From positions 1 to 64,000 of the forward strand of contig NZ_SMLB01000013.1 in NCBI RefSeq assembly GCF_004349105.1: a stretch of 64,000 nucleotides of DNA. The letters run 5' to 3'. Source of the DNA: Jiangella aurantiaca. Lineage in GTDB: Bacteria > Actinomycetota > Actinomycetes > Jiangellales > Jiangellaceae. Under the pieces are notes generated by a model. The model worked only from the letters and a program-made list of their open reading frames with translations, made no database searches and was not told the origin of the DNA. The first letter of the stretch is position 1. Each line of letters opens with the position of its first letter. Below, one piece after another: positions 46,735 to 55,454 of the stretch. Made by a program: the position numbers and the translations under genes.

Positions 46735-48255
46735 GTGAACGTCCACCTTCTCGAGATCGACCGCATCAGCAAGAGCTTTCCCGGCGTGCGGGCACTGTCG
46801 GACGTGAGTTTCACGCTGGACGCCGGCGAGGTCCATGCGCTCGTCGGCGAGAACGGTGCGGGCAAGTCCACCTTGATGAAGATCCTGGCGGGCATCCACG
46901 CGAGGGACGAAGGGACCATCTCGATCGACGGACGGCTCGTCGACGTCGATGGGCCGCACGCGGCTCAGGCACTGGGCATCAGCATCATCCATCAGGAGCT
47001 GTCGCTGATGCCCGACCTCACGATCGCCGAGAACATCTACATCGGGCGGGAGCGGCGGCGAGGGCTCGGACTCTTCGTCGACGACGCGGACCTGAACAGG
47101 CGTGCGCGCGAGCTGTTCGACCGGCTCGGCATCGTCCTCGACCCGCGGGCGAAGGTCGGCTCGCTGCTCGTGGCCCAGCAGCAGGTGGTCGAGATCGCCA
47201 AGGCGCTCTCGTTCGACGCGCGCATCCTCATCATGGACGAGCCGACCGCGGCTCTGACCGAGTCGGAGACGGAGGCGCTGTTCGACCTCATCCGCGATCT
47301 CAAGCGGAACGGTACCGGCGTCATCTACATCTCGCACCGCCTCGAGGAGCTGACCGCGGTCGCCGATCGCGTCACCGTCCTGCGCGACGGTGCCTGTGTC
47401 GGCACCCTGCCGGCCGGCGACATCGACCTGCGCAAGGTCATCTCGATGATGGTCGGGCGGCAGATCCAGGGCGAAACGCGCCCGGCGCCGCGGCCCGGCG
47501 ACCGGCCGGCGGTGCTGGAGGTCCGCGGACTGTCCACCAAGAGCCTGCTCAAGGACGTGAGCTTCGAGCTGCGCCGCGGTGAGATCCTGGGCTTCGCCGG
47601 TCTCATGGGCGCCGGGCGGACCGAGGTGGCGCGGGCCATCTGCGGTGCGGACCGGCCGGACGGGGGCGACATCGTCCTGCGCGGCGACCGAGTGACCATC
47701 AAGAGCCCGTCCGACGCCGCCCGGCTGGGCATCGGTTACCTCTCCGAGGACCGCAAGCGGTTCGGCCTCATGCTCGACCAGGACGTCGGCTTCAACATCA
47801 TCGCCTCCTCGCTGCCCCGGCACGTCAACGCGCTCGGCCTGATCCGCGACGGCGAGGTGCGACAGACATCGCAGCGCTACGTCGAGTCGTTGAAGATCAA
47901 GACCCCGTCCATCCGGCAACGCACCAAGAACCTCTCCGGCGGGAACCAGCAGAAGGTCGTCATCGCCAAGTGGCTGGCGCGCAACTGCGAGATCCTGATC
48001 TTCGACGAGCCCACGCGAGGGATCGACGTCGGGGCGAAGGAGGAGATCTACGCGCTGCTCCGGTCGCTGGCCGACGAAGGCAAGTCCATCATCATGATCT
48101 CGTCGGAGCTGCCCGAGGTGCTGCGGCTCGCCGACCGTATCGCCGTCATGTGCGAAGGCCGGCTGACCGCTGTGCTCGACAACGCCGACGCCGACCAGGA
48201 GACCGTCATGGCCTATGCCACACAGCTGGAGGCGCAAGGGGGCGCTGCCGCATGA
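46735..48255 (+). CDS. Sugar ABC transporter ATP-binding protein (RbsA/MglA type)
   Basis: 506-residue ATPase with two fused ABC domains, as in ribose/galactose-type importers. The first domain has GENGAGKSTLMKILAG, the signature-like LLVAQQQVVEIAKAL and MDEPTAALTESE; the second has GLMGAGRTEVARAI, LSGGNQQKVVIAKWLA and FDEPTRGIDVGAKEEIY. The degenerate Walker A of domain two is typical. GTG 46735 has GGGAG upstream. It is followed by permease and binding-protein genes. By context the substrate may be fucose or a fucoside product. Confidence 0.95.
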   Translation: MNVHLLEIDRISKSFPGVRALSDVSFTLDAGEVHALVGENGAGKSTLMKILAGIHARDEGTISIDGRLVDVDGPHAAQALGISIIHQELSLMPDLTIAENIYIGRERRRGLGLFVDDADLNRRARELFDRLGIVLDPRAKVGSLLVAQQQVVEIAKALSFDARILIMDEPTAALTESETEALFDLIRDLKRNGTGVIYISHRLEELTAVADRVTVLRDGACVGTLPAGDIDLRKVISMMVGRQIQGETRPAPRPGDRPAVLEVRGLSTKSLLKDVSFELRRGEILGFAGLMGAGRTEVARAICGADRPDGGDIVLRGDRVTIKSPSDAARLGIGYLSEDRKRFGLMLDQDVGFNIIASSLPRHVNALGLIRDGEVRQTSQRYVESLKIKTPSIRQRTKNLSGGNQQKVVIAKWLARNCEILIFDEPTRGIDVGAKEEIYALLRSLADEGKSIIMISSELPEVLRLADRIAVMCEGRLTAVLDNADADQETVMAYATQLEAQGGAAA

Positions 48256-49283
48256 AGGACGCCGAAGCCACCGAGCGCGCGCCGGGAGCCGAGGCTCTCA
48301 CCGCGCCGGAGCACACCAGGACGAGGTCGCGCGGCGTGGTCCGCCAGCAGCTGCAGCAGATCCTCGCCTTCGCCAGCCTCATCGCGCTGGTCCTCTTCTT
48401 CTCCGTCGCCGACAGCAACTTCCTCACGTGGTCGAACATCACGGGCATCCTGCTGTCGACCGCCGTCATCGGCATCCTGGCCCTGGGCACGACGTTCGTC
48501 ATCATCAGCGGCGGCATCGAGCTGTCCCTCGGTACCGGCATGACGTTGGCGGCGGTCATGACCGGCGTCTTCCTCACGAACCTGGGGTGGCCGCTGCTCC
48601 TCGGCGTGATCGGCGGCATCCTCAGCGGGGCGCTGATGGGCCTCGTCAACGGCTTCAACATCGCGGTGCTGAAGATCCCGCCGTTCATCGCCACCCTGGC
48701 CATGATGCTGATCGCCCAGGGCCTGGCGCTGGTGATCTCCGGGACCGCGCCGATCTACTTCACCGACGCGGCCGGCTTCACCGACATCTCCCTGGGCGAG
48801 CTGATTCCGGGCGTCGACCTGCCCAATGCGGTCATCATCCTGTTCGCCCTGACGGCGCTCGGAGCAGTCATCCTCCGCAAGTCGCTGCTGGGTCGCTACA
48901 CGTTCGCCATCGGCAGCAACGAGGAAGCCGCCGACATCTCCGGCATCGACGTGCGGAAGTGGAAGATCCTCATCTACACGCTCTCCGGGCTGTTCATGGG
49001 AATCGCGGGCGTCGTGCTGGCAGCGCGGCTGAACTCGGCGCAGCCGTCGCTCGGCATTGGATACGAGCTGCAGGCCATCGCCGCTGTGGTGATCGGCGGT
49101 ACGTCGCTGCAGGGCGGCAAGGGCAGCATCGTCGGGACGCTGATCGGGGCGCTGATCGTGGGAACGGTCACCAACGGGCTGCGCATCATGTCCATTCCGC
49201 AGGAGTGGCAGACGGTGATCATCGGCCTGGTCATCTTGGTGGCCGTTTACACGGACAACCTTCGTCGGGGCAAGGACGGCTAG
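48252..49283 (+). CDS. Sugar ABC transporter permease (RbsC type)
   Basis: 343-residue permease of the BPD_transp_2 family with about ten membrane helices, starting at about residue 37 after a charged tail. Family stretches include GTTFVIISGGIELSLGTGMTLAA, GLVNGFNIAVLKIPPFIATLAMM, YTFAIGSNEEAADISGI and GGTSLQGGKGSIVGTLIGAL. ATG overlaps the stop of the ATPase gene (ATGA). A single permease suggests a homodimeric channel, as for ribose. Confidence 0.95.
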   Translation: MKDAEATERAPGAEALTAPEHTRTRSRGVVRQQLQQILAFASLIALVLFFSVADSNFLTWSNITGILLSTAVIGILALGTTFVIISGGIELSLGTGMTLAAVMTGVFLTNLGWPLLLGVIGGILSGALMGLVNGFNIAVLKIPPFIATLAMMLIAQGLALVISGTAPIYFTDAAGFTDISLGELIPGVDLPNAVIILFALTALGAVILRKSLLGRYTFAIGSNEEAADISGIDVRKWKILIYTLSGLFMGIAGVVLAARLNSAQPSLGIGYELQAIAAVVIGGTSLQGGKGSIVGTLIGALIVGTVTNGLRIMSIPQEWQTVIIGLVILVAVYTDNLRRGKDG

Positions 49284-49345
49284 CGGCCGGTCCCGGCATC
49301 GCTCGACGAACGACACAGTCGACAAACGACACAATGGAGCAGACG

Positions 49346-50332
49346 ATGAGCAATCGATTGACAGCCGTGGGCGTCGGCATCGCCGCTGCCCTGGTTCTCG
49401 CCGCGTGCGGTGGAGACGACGACTCGACGGCGTCCGGCGACACCGGGGACGGTGGTGGCGACCGGCCGCAGATCGCTTTGGTGTCCAAGGGCTTCCAGCA
49501 CCAGTTCTGGCAGGCCGTCCGGGATGGCGCGGAGCAGGCCGGCGAGGAGTTCGACGTCGAGGTGTCGTTCGAGGGTCCAGACTCCGAGTCCGAGGTGGCG
49601 CAGCAGATCGACATGCTGCAGGCCGCCATCGACCGCGATCCGGACGCCTTGGGCTTCGCGGCGCTGGACAGCCAGGCGGCCACGCCGCTGATGGACGAGG
49701 CTGCCAGCAGGGACATTCCGGTCATCGCCTTCGACTCCGGGGTTGAGAGCGACGTGCCACTGACGACGGCGGCGACGGACAACCGCGCGGCCGCGGCACT
49801 GGCCGCCGAGAAGATGGTCGAGCTGATCGGCGGTGAGGGGCAGGTCGCCCTGGTGGTCCACGACCAGACCAGCGTGACCGGCGTCGAACGGCGCGACGGC
49901 TTCGTCGAGTACATCGAGGAGAACGCCCCGGACGTGGAGATCGTCGACATCCAGTACGGCGGCGGTGACCACCTCGAGTCGACCAACCTCGCCACCGCGA
50001 TCATCCAGGGCAACCCGGACCTCGCCGGCATCTACGGCGCCAACGAGGGCTCGGCGATCGGCGTGGTCAACGCCGTCAACGAGCTGGGCATGGCCGGTGA
50101 GATCGTGATCGTGGGTTTCGACTCCGGGCAGGCACAGATCGAGGCGATCCGAAGCGGCGTCATGGCCGGCGCCATCACCCAGAATCCCGTCGGGATCGGC
50201 TACGAGACGGTCCGGGCGGCGGTCATGGCGCTGGACGGCGAGGAGCTGCCGGAGACCATCGACACCGGCTTCTTCTGGTACGACGCGACCAACATCGACG
50301 ACGAGGAGATCCAGGCAGTCCTCTACGAGTGA
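49346..50332 (+). CDS. Sugar-binding lipoprotein of the ABC transporter (RbsB type)
   Basis: 328-residue periplasmic-binding-like protein of Peripla_BP_4 type. The lipoprotein signal peptide ends in the lipobox LAAC (Cys21), followed by an acidic, Gly/Ser-rich linker. The ligand domain begins PQIALVSKGFQHQFWQAVRDG, with IPVIAFDSGVES, TTAATDNRAAA and GEIVIVGFDSGQAQIEAI. The starting ATG at 49346 has GGAG six bases upstream; ATG 49334 is four codons earlier. The acidic C-terminus ends EEIQAVLYE. It is the specificity component of the transporter. Confidence 0.95.
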   Translation: MSNRLTAVGVGIAAALVLAACGGDDDSTASGDTGDGGGDRPQIALVSKGFQHQFWQAVRDGAEQAGEEFDVEVSFEGPDSESEVAQQIDMLQAAIDRDPDALGFAALDSQAATPLMDEAASRDIPVIAFDSGVESDVPLTTAATDNRAAAALAAEKMVELIGGEGQVALVVHDQTSVTGVERRDGFVEYIEENAPDVEIVDIQYGGGDHLESTNLATAIIQGNPDLAGIYGANEGSAIGVVNAVNELGMAGEIVIVGFDSGQAQIEAIRSGVMAGAITQNPVGIGYETVRAAVMALDGEELPETIDTGFFWYDATNIDDEEIQAVLYE

Positions 50333-50416
50333 CGCGATGGGCGACGGCGCGGGCGGAACGGGCGGACTACGCTGCCGCTACCGCTCCTGTCCACCACGAC
50401 GCGGAGGGATCCGCCC

Positions 50417-51394
50417 ATGCCGTTGTTCGACAAGCCCCTCTCGGAGCTGCGCGACTACCGCCCGGAGCGCGACGAGCAGCCCGACTTCGATGAGTTCTGG
50501 TCCCGGACGCTGGCCGAGGCCGCGCAGTTCCCGCTCGACCCGCGGTTCACCCCGTACGACGCCGCGTTGAGCCTCGTCGACGTGTATGACGTGCGGTTCT
50601 CCGGCTGGGGCGGGCACCGGATCGCCGGCTGGCTGATCGTCCCGACCGGCGCCTCCGAGCCGCTGCCCGCCGTCGTGCACTACATCGGCTACGGCGGCGG
50701 CCGCGGCTTCCCGCACGACTGGCTGGCCGCAGCGGTCGCCGGGTTCGCGACGTTCGTCATGGACACCCGCGGCCAGGGCTCGGCCGGGTCGCCCGGTGAC
50801 ACCCCCGACCCCACCGGCGGGCAGAACGCGCAGACGCCAGGCTTCATGACCCGCGGCGTGCTCGACCCGGACGACTACTACTACCGCCGCGTCTTCACCG
50901 ACGCCGTCCGCGCCGTCGACGCCGCGGCGTCCCATCCACTGGTGGACGCCTCGCGCGTGGTGATCGGTGGCGGCAGCCAGGGCGGCGGTATCGCGACGGC
51001 GGTGGCGGGTCTGCGGTCCGGGCTGATCGGCGCGATGATCGACGTGCCGTTCCTGACCGGGTTCCGGCGGGCGACGGAGATCGTCGACACCCAGCCGTAC
51101 TACGAGATCGCGCGGTACCTGTCCATCCACCGCGACCACGAGGAGCAGGTGTTCCGCACGCTGTCCTACTTCGACGGCATGAACTTCGCCGCCCGGGCCA
51201 CGACGCCGGCCCTCTACAGCGTCGCGCTCATGGACACCACCTGCCCGCCGTCGACGGTGTTCGGCTCGTACAACCACTACGCCGGGCCGAAGGAGATCAA
51301 GGTCTGGCCGTACAACAAGCACGAGGGCGGCCAGACGTTCCAGACGCGCGAGCAGCTGCGCTGGCTGCGCGACGTCGTGAAGGGCGTCGCCTGA
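50417..51394 (+). CDS. CE7 family acetyl-sugar esterase
   Basis: 325-residue alpha/beta hydrolase of the acetylxylan esterase/cephalosporin-C deacetylase family. The catalytic triad is Ser187 in GGSQGGG, Asp273 in MDTTCPPST and His302 in NKHEGG; the family motif RGQGSAG is present. No signal peptide is seen, so it acts inside the cell on imported, acetylated short oligosaccharides. It lies 84 bases after the binding-protein gene with GGAGGG upstream and is probably co-transcribed with the transporter. It would deacetylate the imported sugar. Confidence 0.93.
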   Translation: MPLFDKPLSELRDYRPERDEQPDFDEFWSRTLAEAAQFPLDPRFTPYDAALSLVDVYDVRFSGWGGHRIAGWLIVPTGASEPLPAVVHYIGYGGGRGFPHDWLAAAVAGFATFVMDTRGQGSAGSPGDTPDPTGGQNAQTPGFMTRGVLDPDDYYYRRVFTDAVRAVDAAASHPLVDASRVVIGGGSQGGGIATAVAGLRSGLIGAMIDVPFLTGFRRATEIVDTQPYYEIARYLSIHRDHEEQVFRTLSYFDGMNFAARATTPALYSVALMDTTCPPSTVFGSYNHYAGPKEIKVWPYNKHEGGQTFQTREQLRWLRDVVKGVA

Positions 51395-51419
51395 GGCACC
51401 ACCCGCGATCCCGGCCGCC

Positions 51420-51472
51420 CGTGATCGGGTGCGCTCGCGGCGCCTGAGCGAGCGCCGGCGCACCTGATCACG
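51420..51472. repeat. Imperfect palindrome E4 after the esterase gene
   Basis: CGTGATCGGGTGCGC (51420-51434) and GCGCACCTGATCACG (51458-51472) pair at 14 of 15 positions with a 23-base spacer that itself can fold (GGCGCC...GGCGC). It lies 25 bases after the esterase stop and could terminate the transporter operon. The outer GTGATC is like the inverted repeat at 57312-57395. Confidence 0.75.
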
Positions 51473-51483
51473 CTGATGGGCCC

Positions 51484-51540
51484 TTGACACCCGGGTTCGA
51501 CTCGTCTTTACTGCCTTGAAACGTATCAGAAACCGGTTCC
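51484..51540 (+). promoter_or_regulatory. GH29 promoter with two adjacent LacI-type operators
   Basis: TTGACA (51484-51489) and TTTACT (51507-51512) are separated by 17 bases, a very good promoter. Directly after, TGAAACGTATCA (51517-51528) and GAAACCGGTTCC (51529-51540) are two adjoining 12-bp near-palindromes with a central CG, the form of LacI-family operators (one mismatch each). They cover the expected start point near 51519. No lacI gene is in the window, so the repressor would be encoded elsewhere. Confidence 0.72.
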
Positions 51541-51695
51541 CGGCCGGGGCTCCGCCCGCAACGTCTCGCGCACGCCGCCATGACCTCAGGATGCCGAGGG
51601 TTTTCTGAGCCATGCCGAGAAAGCGCTTTCCGAATGCGCACACAGGCGGCACCGTCCCAGCGGGGCCGGTGACGGCAGAGTGTGAGGAGTGCGAC

Positions 51696-53957
51696 GTGAT
51701 CACTCGAAGAGCGGCCTCGGCGGTGGCCGGCGTCCTGGTGGCCGGCAGCGTCCTCGGGGCGGCGGGACCGGCCGGGTCGGAGCCGGCCGCCGGGCCGAGC
51801 GGCGACTACGAACCCACCGTCCAGTCGTTGTCACAGCACGAGACCCCCGACTGGTTCACCGATGCCAAGCTGGGCTTCTTCATCCACTGGGGCCCGTACT
51901 CGGTGCCCGCGTACGCACCGCCCGGCGGCGGTGCGCGGCCGGGCTCGGACGTCTACGCGGAGTGGTACTGGTACGAGATGAACCAGCCGGGCAGCCCGAC
52001 CTACGAGCACCACGCCGCGACGTACGGCGAGGACGTCCCGTACGACCGGTTCATCGAGGAGTGGCAGCCGGACGAGTTCGACCCGCGTGAGTGGCTGGAC
52101 CTGTTCGTCGAGGGCGGGGCGGAGTACTTCGTCCTCGTGTCGAAGCACCACGACGGCGTCGCGCTGTGGGACACCGACACGACCGATCGCGACACCGTGG
52201 CGCTGGGGCCGGAACGCGATCTCGTCGCCGAGCTGTTCACCGCCGCCGAGGACTACCCGCTCAAGACCGGTCTGTACTACTCCCTGGCCGAGTGGTATCA
52301 CCCTGCCGGTGGGTGGGACCCGCTGCACGGCACCGGCCTCGCCGAAGGCCCGGTCAACCCGTACACGGGCGAGGCGGTGCCCTACACGGGCTACGCACCG
52401 GTCGGCGACGAGGTCATGGATCACCAGTACCCGCAGATGCTCGAGCTGGTCGACCGGTTCGACCCGGACATCATCTGGTGCGACATCGGCAAACACGTGG
52501 CGCACAACAGCCACGAGCTCATGGCGTACTACTACAACCAGGCCGAGAACCGGCCCGACCCCAAGGAGGTGGCGGTCAACGACAGGTGCAGCACCGAGGT
52601 GCGTGACTTCGTCACCCGCGAGTACCGGAACCAGCCCGCCATCGACCCGAAGCCGTGGGAGGCCACCCGGGGCATCGGGAGATCGTTCGGGTACAACGCC
52701 GAGGAGGGCCCGGAGGTCTACCTGACAGCCGACCAGCTCATCGACAGCTTCGTCGACACGGTCAGCAAGAACGGGAACCTGCTGCTCAACATCGGCCCGA
52801 TGGCGGACGGGACCATCCCGGACATCCAGGCCGACCGGATCCGCGAGCTCGGCGCCTGGCTCGACGTCAACGGTGAGGCGATCCGCGGCTCCACGTACTG
52901 GCACCATGCCGACGACGTGAACAGCAACGTCCCCGTGCGCTACACCGTCAAGGACGGCGACCTGTACGTCACGGCACTGCAGTGGCCGGGCGAGGAGCTC
53001 ACCCTGTCCGGAGACATCCCGATGGCGCGCGGCAGCAGCGTCACGTTGCTCGGCTCGGACGGAGAACGGCTGCCCTGGCGGCGCGACGGCGAGGTGGTCA
53101 CGGTGACCATGCCGGGGGCGGGCGCCGCCGCGACGTCGAGCCGGCACGCGTACACCTTCCAGATCAGCACGCCCGGGAGCGGCGACGTGAAGGACGCCGT
53201 CCACAGCACGATGGAGCTGCCGGACGACGCCGACCGCGGTCAACCGTTCACGGCGACCGTGACGGCGACCAATCCAGGGAGCCGGACGTCGTCCGACGTG
53301 CGGGTGGCGCTCGACGTCCCGGCGGGCTGGTCCGTGCGGCCGAGCAGGGCGAATCTGGGCGACCTGCCGCCGGACGGGTCGGGCACGGCCGAGTTCGTCG
53401 TGACCCCGGCCTTGGACGCCGCGACCGATCAGTACACGGTCACGGCGCAGACCTCGGCGGGCCGGCTCAGCCAGGTGATCGGCGGCAAGGTCGTGGTCGG
53501 CTTCGAGAGCGTCGTCGACGTCGTGGCACCGGAGAAGCTGCGGCCCGCCGTCATGGCGGTCGAGGGCGCGGAGTACTACGTCGACCGCGATGTCACCATC
53601 AGCGCGCTGCCCGCGTCGCTGCGCGGGGCGACGCTGATCCGCGGCGCGAACGACGACAAGCGGGTGACCGATCCGGAGTACCTGGTCCTCGACGCCCGGA
53701 CCGAACTGACGCTGTACGTCGGCCTGGATCCGCGGGGCGCGCCGGAGAACGGGGACTGGTGGCCGGGCTGGGTCGAGGAGCTCGGGTTCGAGTCGACCGG
53801 CGAGGAGATCGCTGTCGCCGGTGACCCGGGTCAGCCGACGTTGCAGTTGTACGCGCTCGACCGGGTGGTGGACGCCGGGGAGCGGATCGTTCTCGGCGGC
53901 AACGGTGCGACCACGGGAAGTTCCGGCTCATACGTCACCATCGCCGTCGAGCACTGA
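51696..53957 (+). CDS. Secreted GH29 alpha-L-fucosidase
   Basis: 753-residue secreted fucosidase. A signal peptide (RRAASAVAGVLVAGSVLGAAG) precedes the GH29 domain, roughly 45-400: LGFFIHWGPYSVPAYAP, FVLVSKHHDGVALWD, LYYSLAEWY and DIIWCDIG, with Asp263 the probable nucleophile. NGNLLLNIGPMADG is also typical. A beta-sandwich follows, then a NEW3 domain (about 505-600) and an unassigned C-terminal beta-rich domain. GTG 51696 has GAGGAG eight bases upstream. It cleaves terminal alpha-L-fucose outside the cell and complements the GH95 enzyme. Confidence 0.94.
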   Translation: MITRRAASAVAGVLVAGSVLGAAGPAGSEPAAGPSGDYEPTVQSLSQHETPDWFTDAKLGFFIHWGPYSVPAYAPPGGGARPGSDVYAEWYWYEMNQPGSPTYEHHAATYGEDVPYDRFIEEWQPDEFDPREWLDLFVEGGAEYFVLVSKHHDGVALWDTDTTDRDTVALGPERDLVAELFTAAEDYPLKTGLYYSLAEWYHPAGGWDPLHGTGLAEGPVNPYTGEAVPYTGYAPVGDEVMDHQYPQMLELVDRFDPDIIWCDIGKHVAHNSHELMAYYYNQAENRPDPKEVAVNDRCSTEVRDFVTREYRNQPAIDPKPWEATRGIGRSFGYNAEEGPEVYLTADQLIDSFVDTVSKNGNLLLNIGPMADGTIPDIQADRIRELGAWLDVNGEAIRGSTYWHHADDVNSNVPVRYTVKDGDLYVTALQWPGEELTLSGDIPMARGSSVTLLGSDGERLPWRRDGEVVTVTMPGAGAAATSSRHAYTFQISTPGSGDVKDAVHSTMELPDDADRGQPFTATVTATNPGSRTSSDVRVALDVPAGWSVRPSRANLGDLPPDGSGTAEFVVTPALDAATDQYTVTAQTSAGRLSQVIGGKVVVGFESVVDVVAPEKLRPAVMAVEGAEYYVDRDVTISALPASLRGATLIRGANDDKRVTDPEYLVLDARTELTLYVGLDPRGAPENGDWWPGWVEELGFESTGEEIAVAGDPGQPTLQLYALDRVVDAGERIVLGGNGATTGSSGSYVTIAVEH

Positions 53958-53970
53958 ACGGCGGGCCGTC

Positions 53971-54004
53971 TACACTCGGGTAGTCGAGCACAATCTCGTT
54001 GTGC
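53971..54004 (+). promoter_or_regulatory. IclR gene promoter and 17-bp operator
   Basis: A TACACT -10 hexamer (53971-53976) is followed by a perfect palindrome GCACAA-TCTCG-TTGTGC (53988-54004). The dyad sits at or just after the expected start of transcription and 24 bases before the iclR start codon. It is a likely autoregulatory site for the IclR protein. Confidence 0.68.
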
Positions 54005-54027
54005 ACTCTGCAACCCGGAGAGGTGGC

Positions 54028-54807
54028 GTGGAGCGGAACAACTCGTCGTCGTTGCGACGGGGGATCGCGCTGCTCGACGCGGTGGCGGAGGCCACGGCGT
54101 CGGGCGGCGCGACGCTGACCGAGCTCGCGGCCGCGGTCGGGGTGCACAAGAGCTCGGCGCTGCGCTTGCTCGCCCCGCTGGCGGAGGCCGGCCTGGTCCG
54201 GGTCGAGGGCGGCCGGCACCTGCTCGGCCCGCGGACCGCGCAGCTGGGCCGCGGCTACCTCGACTCCGTCGACCTGCGCGCGCTGGCCCAGCCGGCGCTG
54301 CGCCGCCTGGTCGCGGAGTCGGGGGAGTCGGTGCACCTCGTGCTGCCCGACCTGCCCGATATGGTCTACATCGACAAGATCGACGGGCCGGGGCGGGTGC
54401 GGATGAACTCCTACGTCGGCTCCCGCCAGCCGGCCCACTCGACCGGCGTCGGCCGCGCCTACCTCGCCTTCGCGCCGGCGGAGGCCGTCGACGCCGTCAT
54501 CGCGCACGGTCTGACCCCGCGGACGGAGCGGACGGTCACCGACCCGGCCGCGTTCCGGGCCGGGCTGGCCGCCGTCCACGAGCGCGGATACGCCGTCGAC
54601 GACGTCGAGAACGAGCCGGACATCCGCTGCGTCGCCGCGCCGGTGTTCGGCCACGACGGCGCGGTCGCCGCCGCCATCTCCGTCGCCGGGCTCGCCACGC
54701 GCATCGCCCCCGACCGGTTCGAGCGGCTGGGCGAGCTCGTCGTCGCCGCCGGCCGGACGATCTCGGAGCAGCTCGGCGCACCACCATTGAGAGAGGAACC
54801 ACGATGA
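54028..54807 (+). CDS. IclR family transcriptional regulator
   Basis: 259-residue IclR-type regulator. The N-terminal helix-turn-helix domain is LRRGIALLDAVAEA and LTELAAAVGVHKSSALRLLAPL. The C-terminal ligand-binding domain has HLVLPDLPDMVYIDKIDGP, GVGRAYLAFAP, RGYAVDDVENEPDIRCVAAPVFG and AAISVAG. The gene heads a tightly coupled operon with eda and kdgK, so it probably represses them until a keto-deoxy sugar acid is present; such regulators (KdgR type) are known. GTG 54028 has GGAG upstream. Confidence 0.94.
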   Translation: MERNNSSSLRRGIALLDAVAEATASGGATLTELAAAVGVHKSSALRLLAPLAEAGLVRVEGGRHLLGPRTAQLGRGYLDSVDLRALAQPALRRLVAESGESVHLVLPDLPDMVYIDKIDGPGRVRMNSYVGSRQPAHSTGVGRAYLAFAPAEAVDAVIAHGLTPRTERTVTDPAAFRAGLAAVHERGYAVDDVENEPDIRCVAAPVFGHDGAVAAAISVAGLATRIAPDRFERLGELVVAAGRTISEQLGAPPLREEPR

Positions 54808-55454
54808 CCGACCGCATCCCCCCGAGCGCCCAACTGCGCGAGACGGGCGTCATGGCGATCCTGCGGGCCCGCTCAGCCGACCGGTTCGGCCAGATCAGCC
54901 GGACGCTCGTCGACGCCGGGATCACCTGCCTGGAGATCACGCTGACCTCGCCGGGCGCGCTCGAGGCGATCAAGGCGGTCCGCGCGGAACTGCCCGACTC
55001 CGTCGACGTCGGCGCCGGGACGGTCATCGACGCCGACCAGGCGCGGGCCGTCGTCGATGCGGGCGCGGGGTTCGTCGTGTCGCCGTCGGTGGAGCCCGAC
55101 GTCGTGGCCGTCGCCCGCGAGGCCGGCATCCCGGCGTACCCGGGCGCGCTCACGCCGACGGAGGTGCTGACGGCGTGGCGGGCCGGCGCCACCGTGGTCA
55201 AGCTGTTCCCGGGCTCGGCGGTCGGGCCGTCCTACATCTCGGCGCTGCGCGGGCCGTTCCCGGACATCGCGGTCATGCCGACCGGCGGCGTCAGCCTGGA
55301 CAACATCGGCGACTGGATCCGGGCCGGCGCGGCCGGCGTCGGGCTTGGCGGGCCACTGCTGGGCGACGCCGCCGACGGGGGCGACCTCGGCGCGCTGGCG
55401 GAGCGCGCGGCGCGGGCCCTGGCGGCCGTGCGCGACGCGCGAGCGGGCGCATGA
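54804..55454 (+). CDS. eda: KDPG/KHG aldolase
   Basis: 216-residue class I aldolase splitting 2-keto-3-deoxy-6-phosphogluconate into pyruvate and glyceraldehyde 3-phosphate. The Schiff-base Lys133 lies in VVKLFPGSAVGPSYI; the catalytic Glu is in CLEITLTSPGAL, and MAILRARSAD, VGAGTV and MPTGGVSLDNI complete the pattern. The ATG overlaps the iclR stop and the stop overlaps kdgK, so the three are translationally coupled. It may also act on related substrates in this operon. Confidence 0.94.
   Translation: MTDRIPPSAQLRETGVMAILRARSADRFGQISRTLVDAGITCLEITLTSPGALEAIKAVRAELPDSVDVGAGTVIDADQARAVVDAGAGFVVSPSVEPDVVAVAREAGIPAYPGALTPTEVLTAWRAGATVVKLFPGSAVGPSYISALRGPFPDIAVMPTGGVSLDNIGDWIRAGAAGVGLGGPLLGDAADGGDLGALAERAARALAAVRDARAGA

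Noticed and set aside
46510-48237. Upstream extension of the GH95 frame to 1632 codons
   Set aside because: The added part is antisense to the ABC transporter ATPase. A signal peptide and ribosome site mark the real start at 46509.
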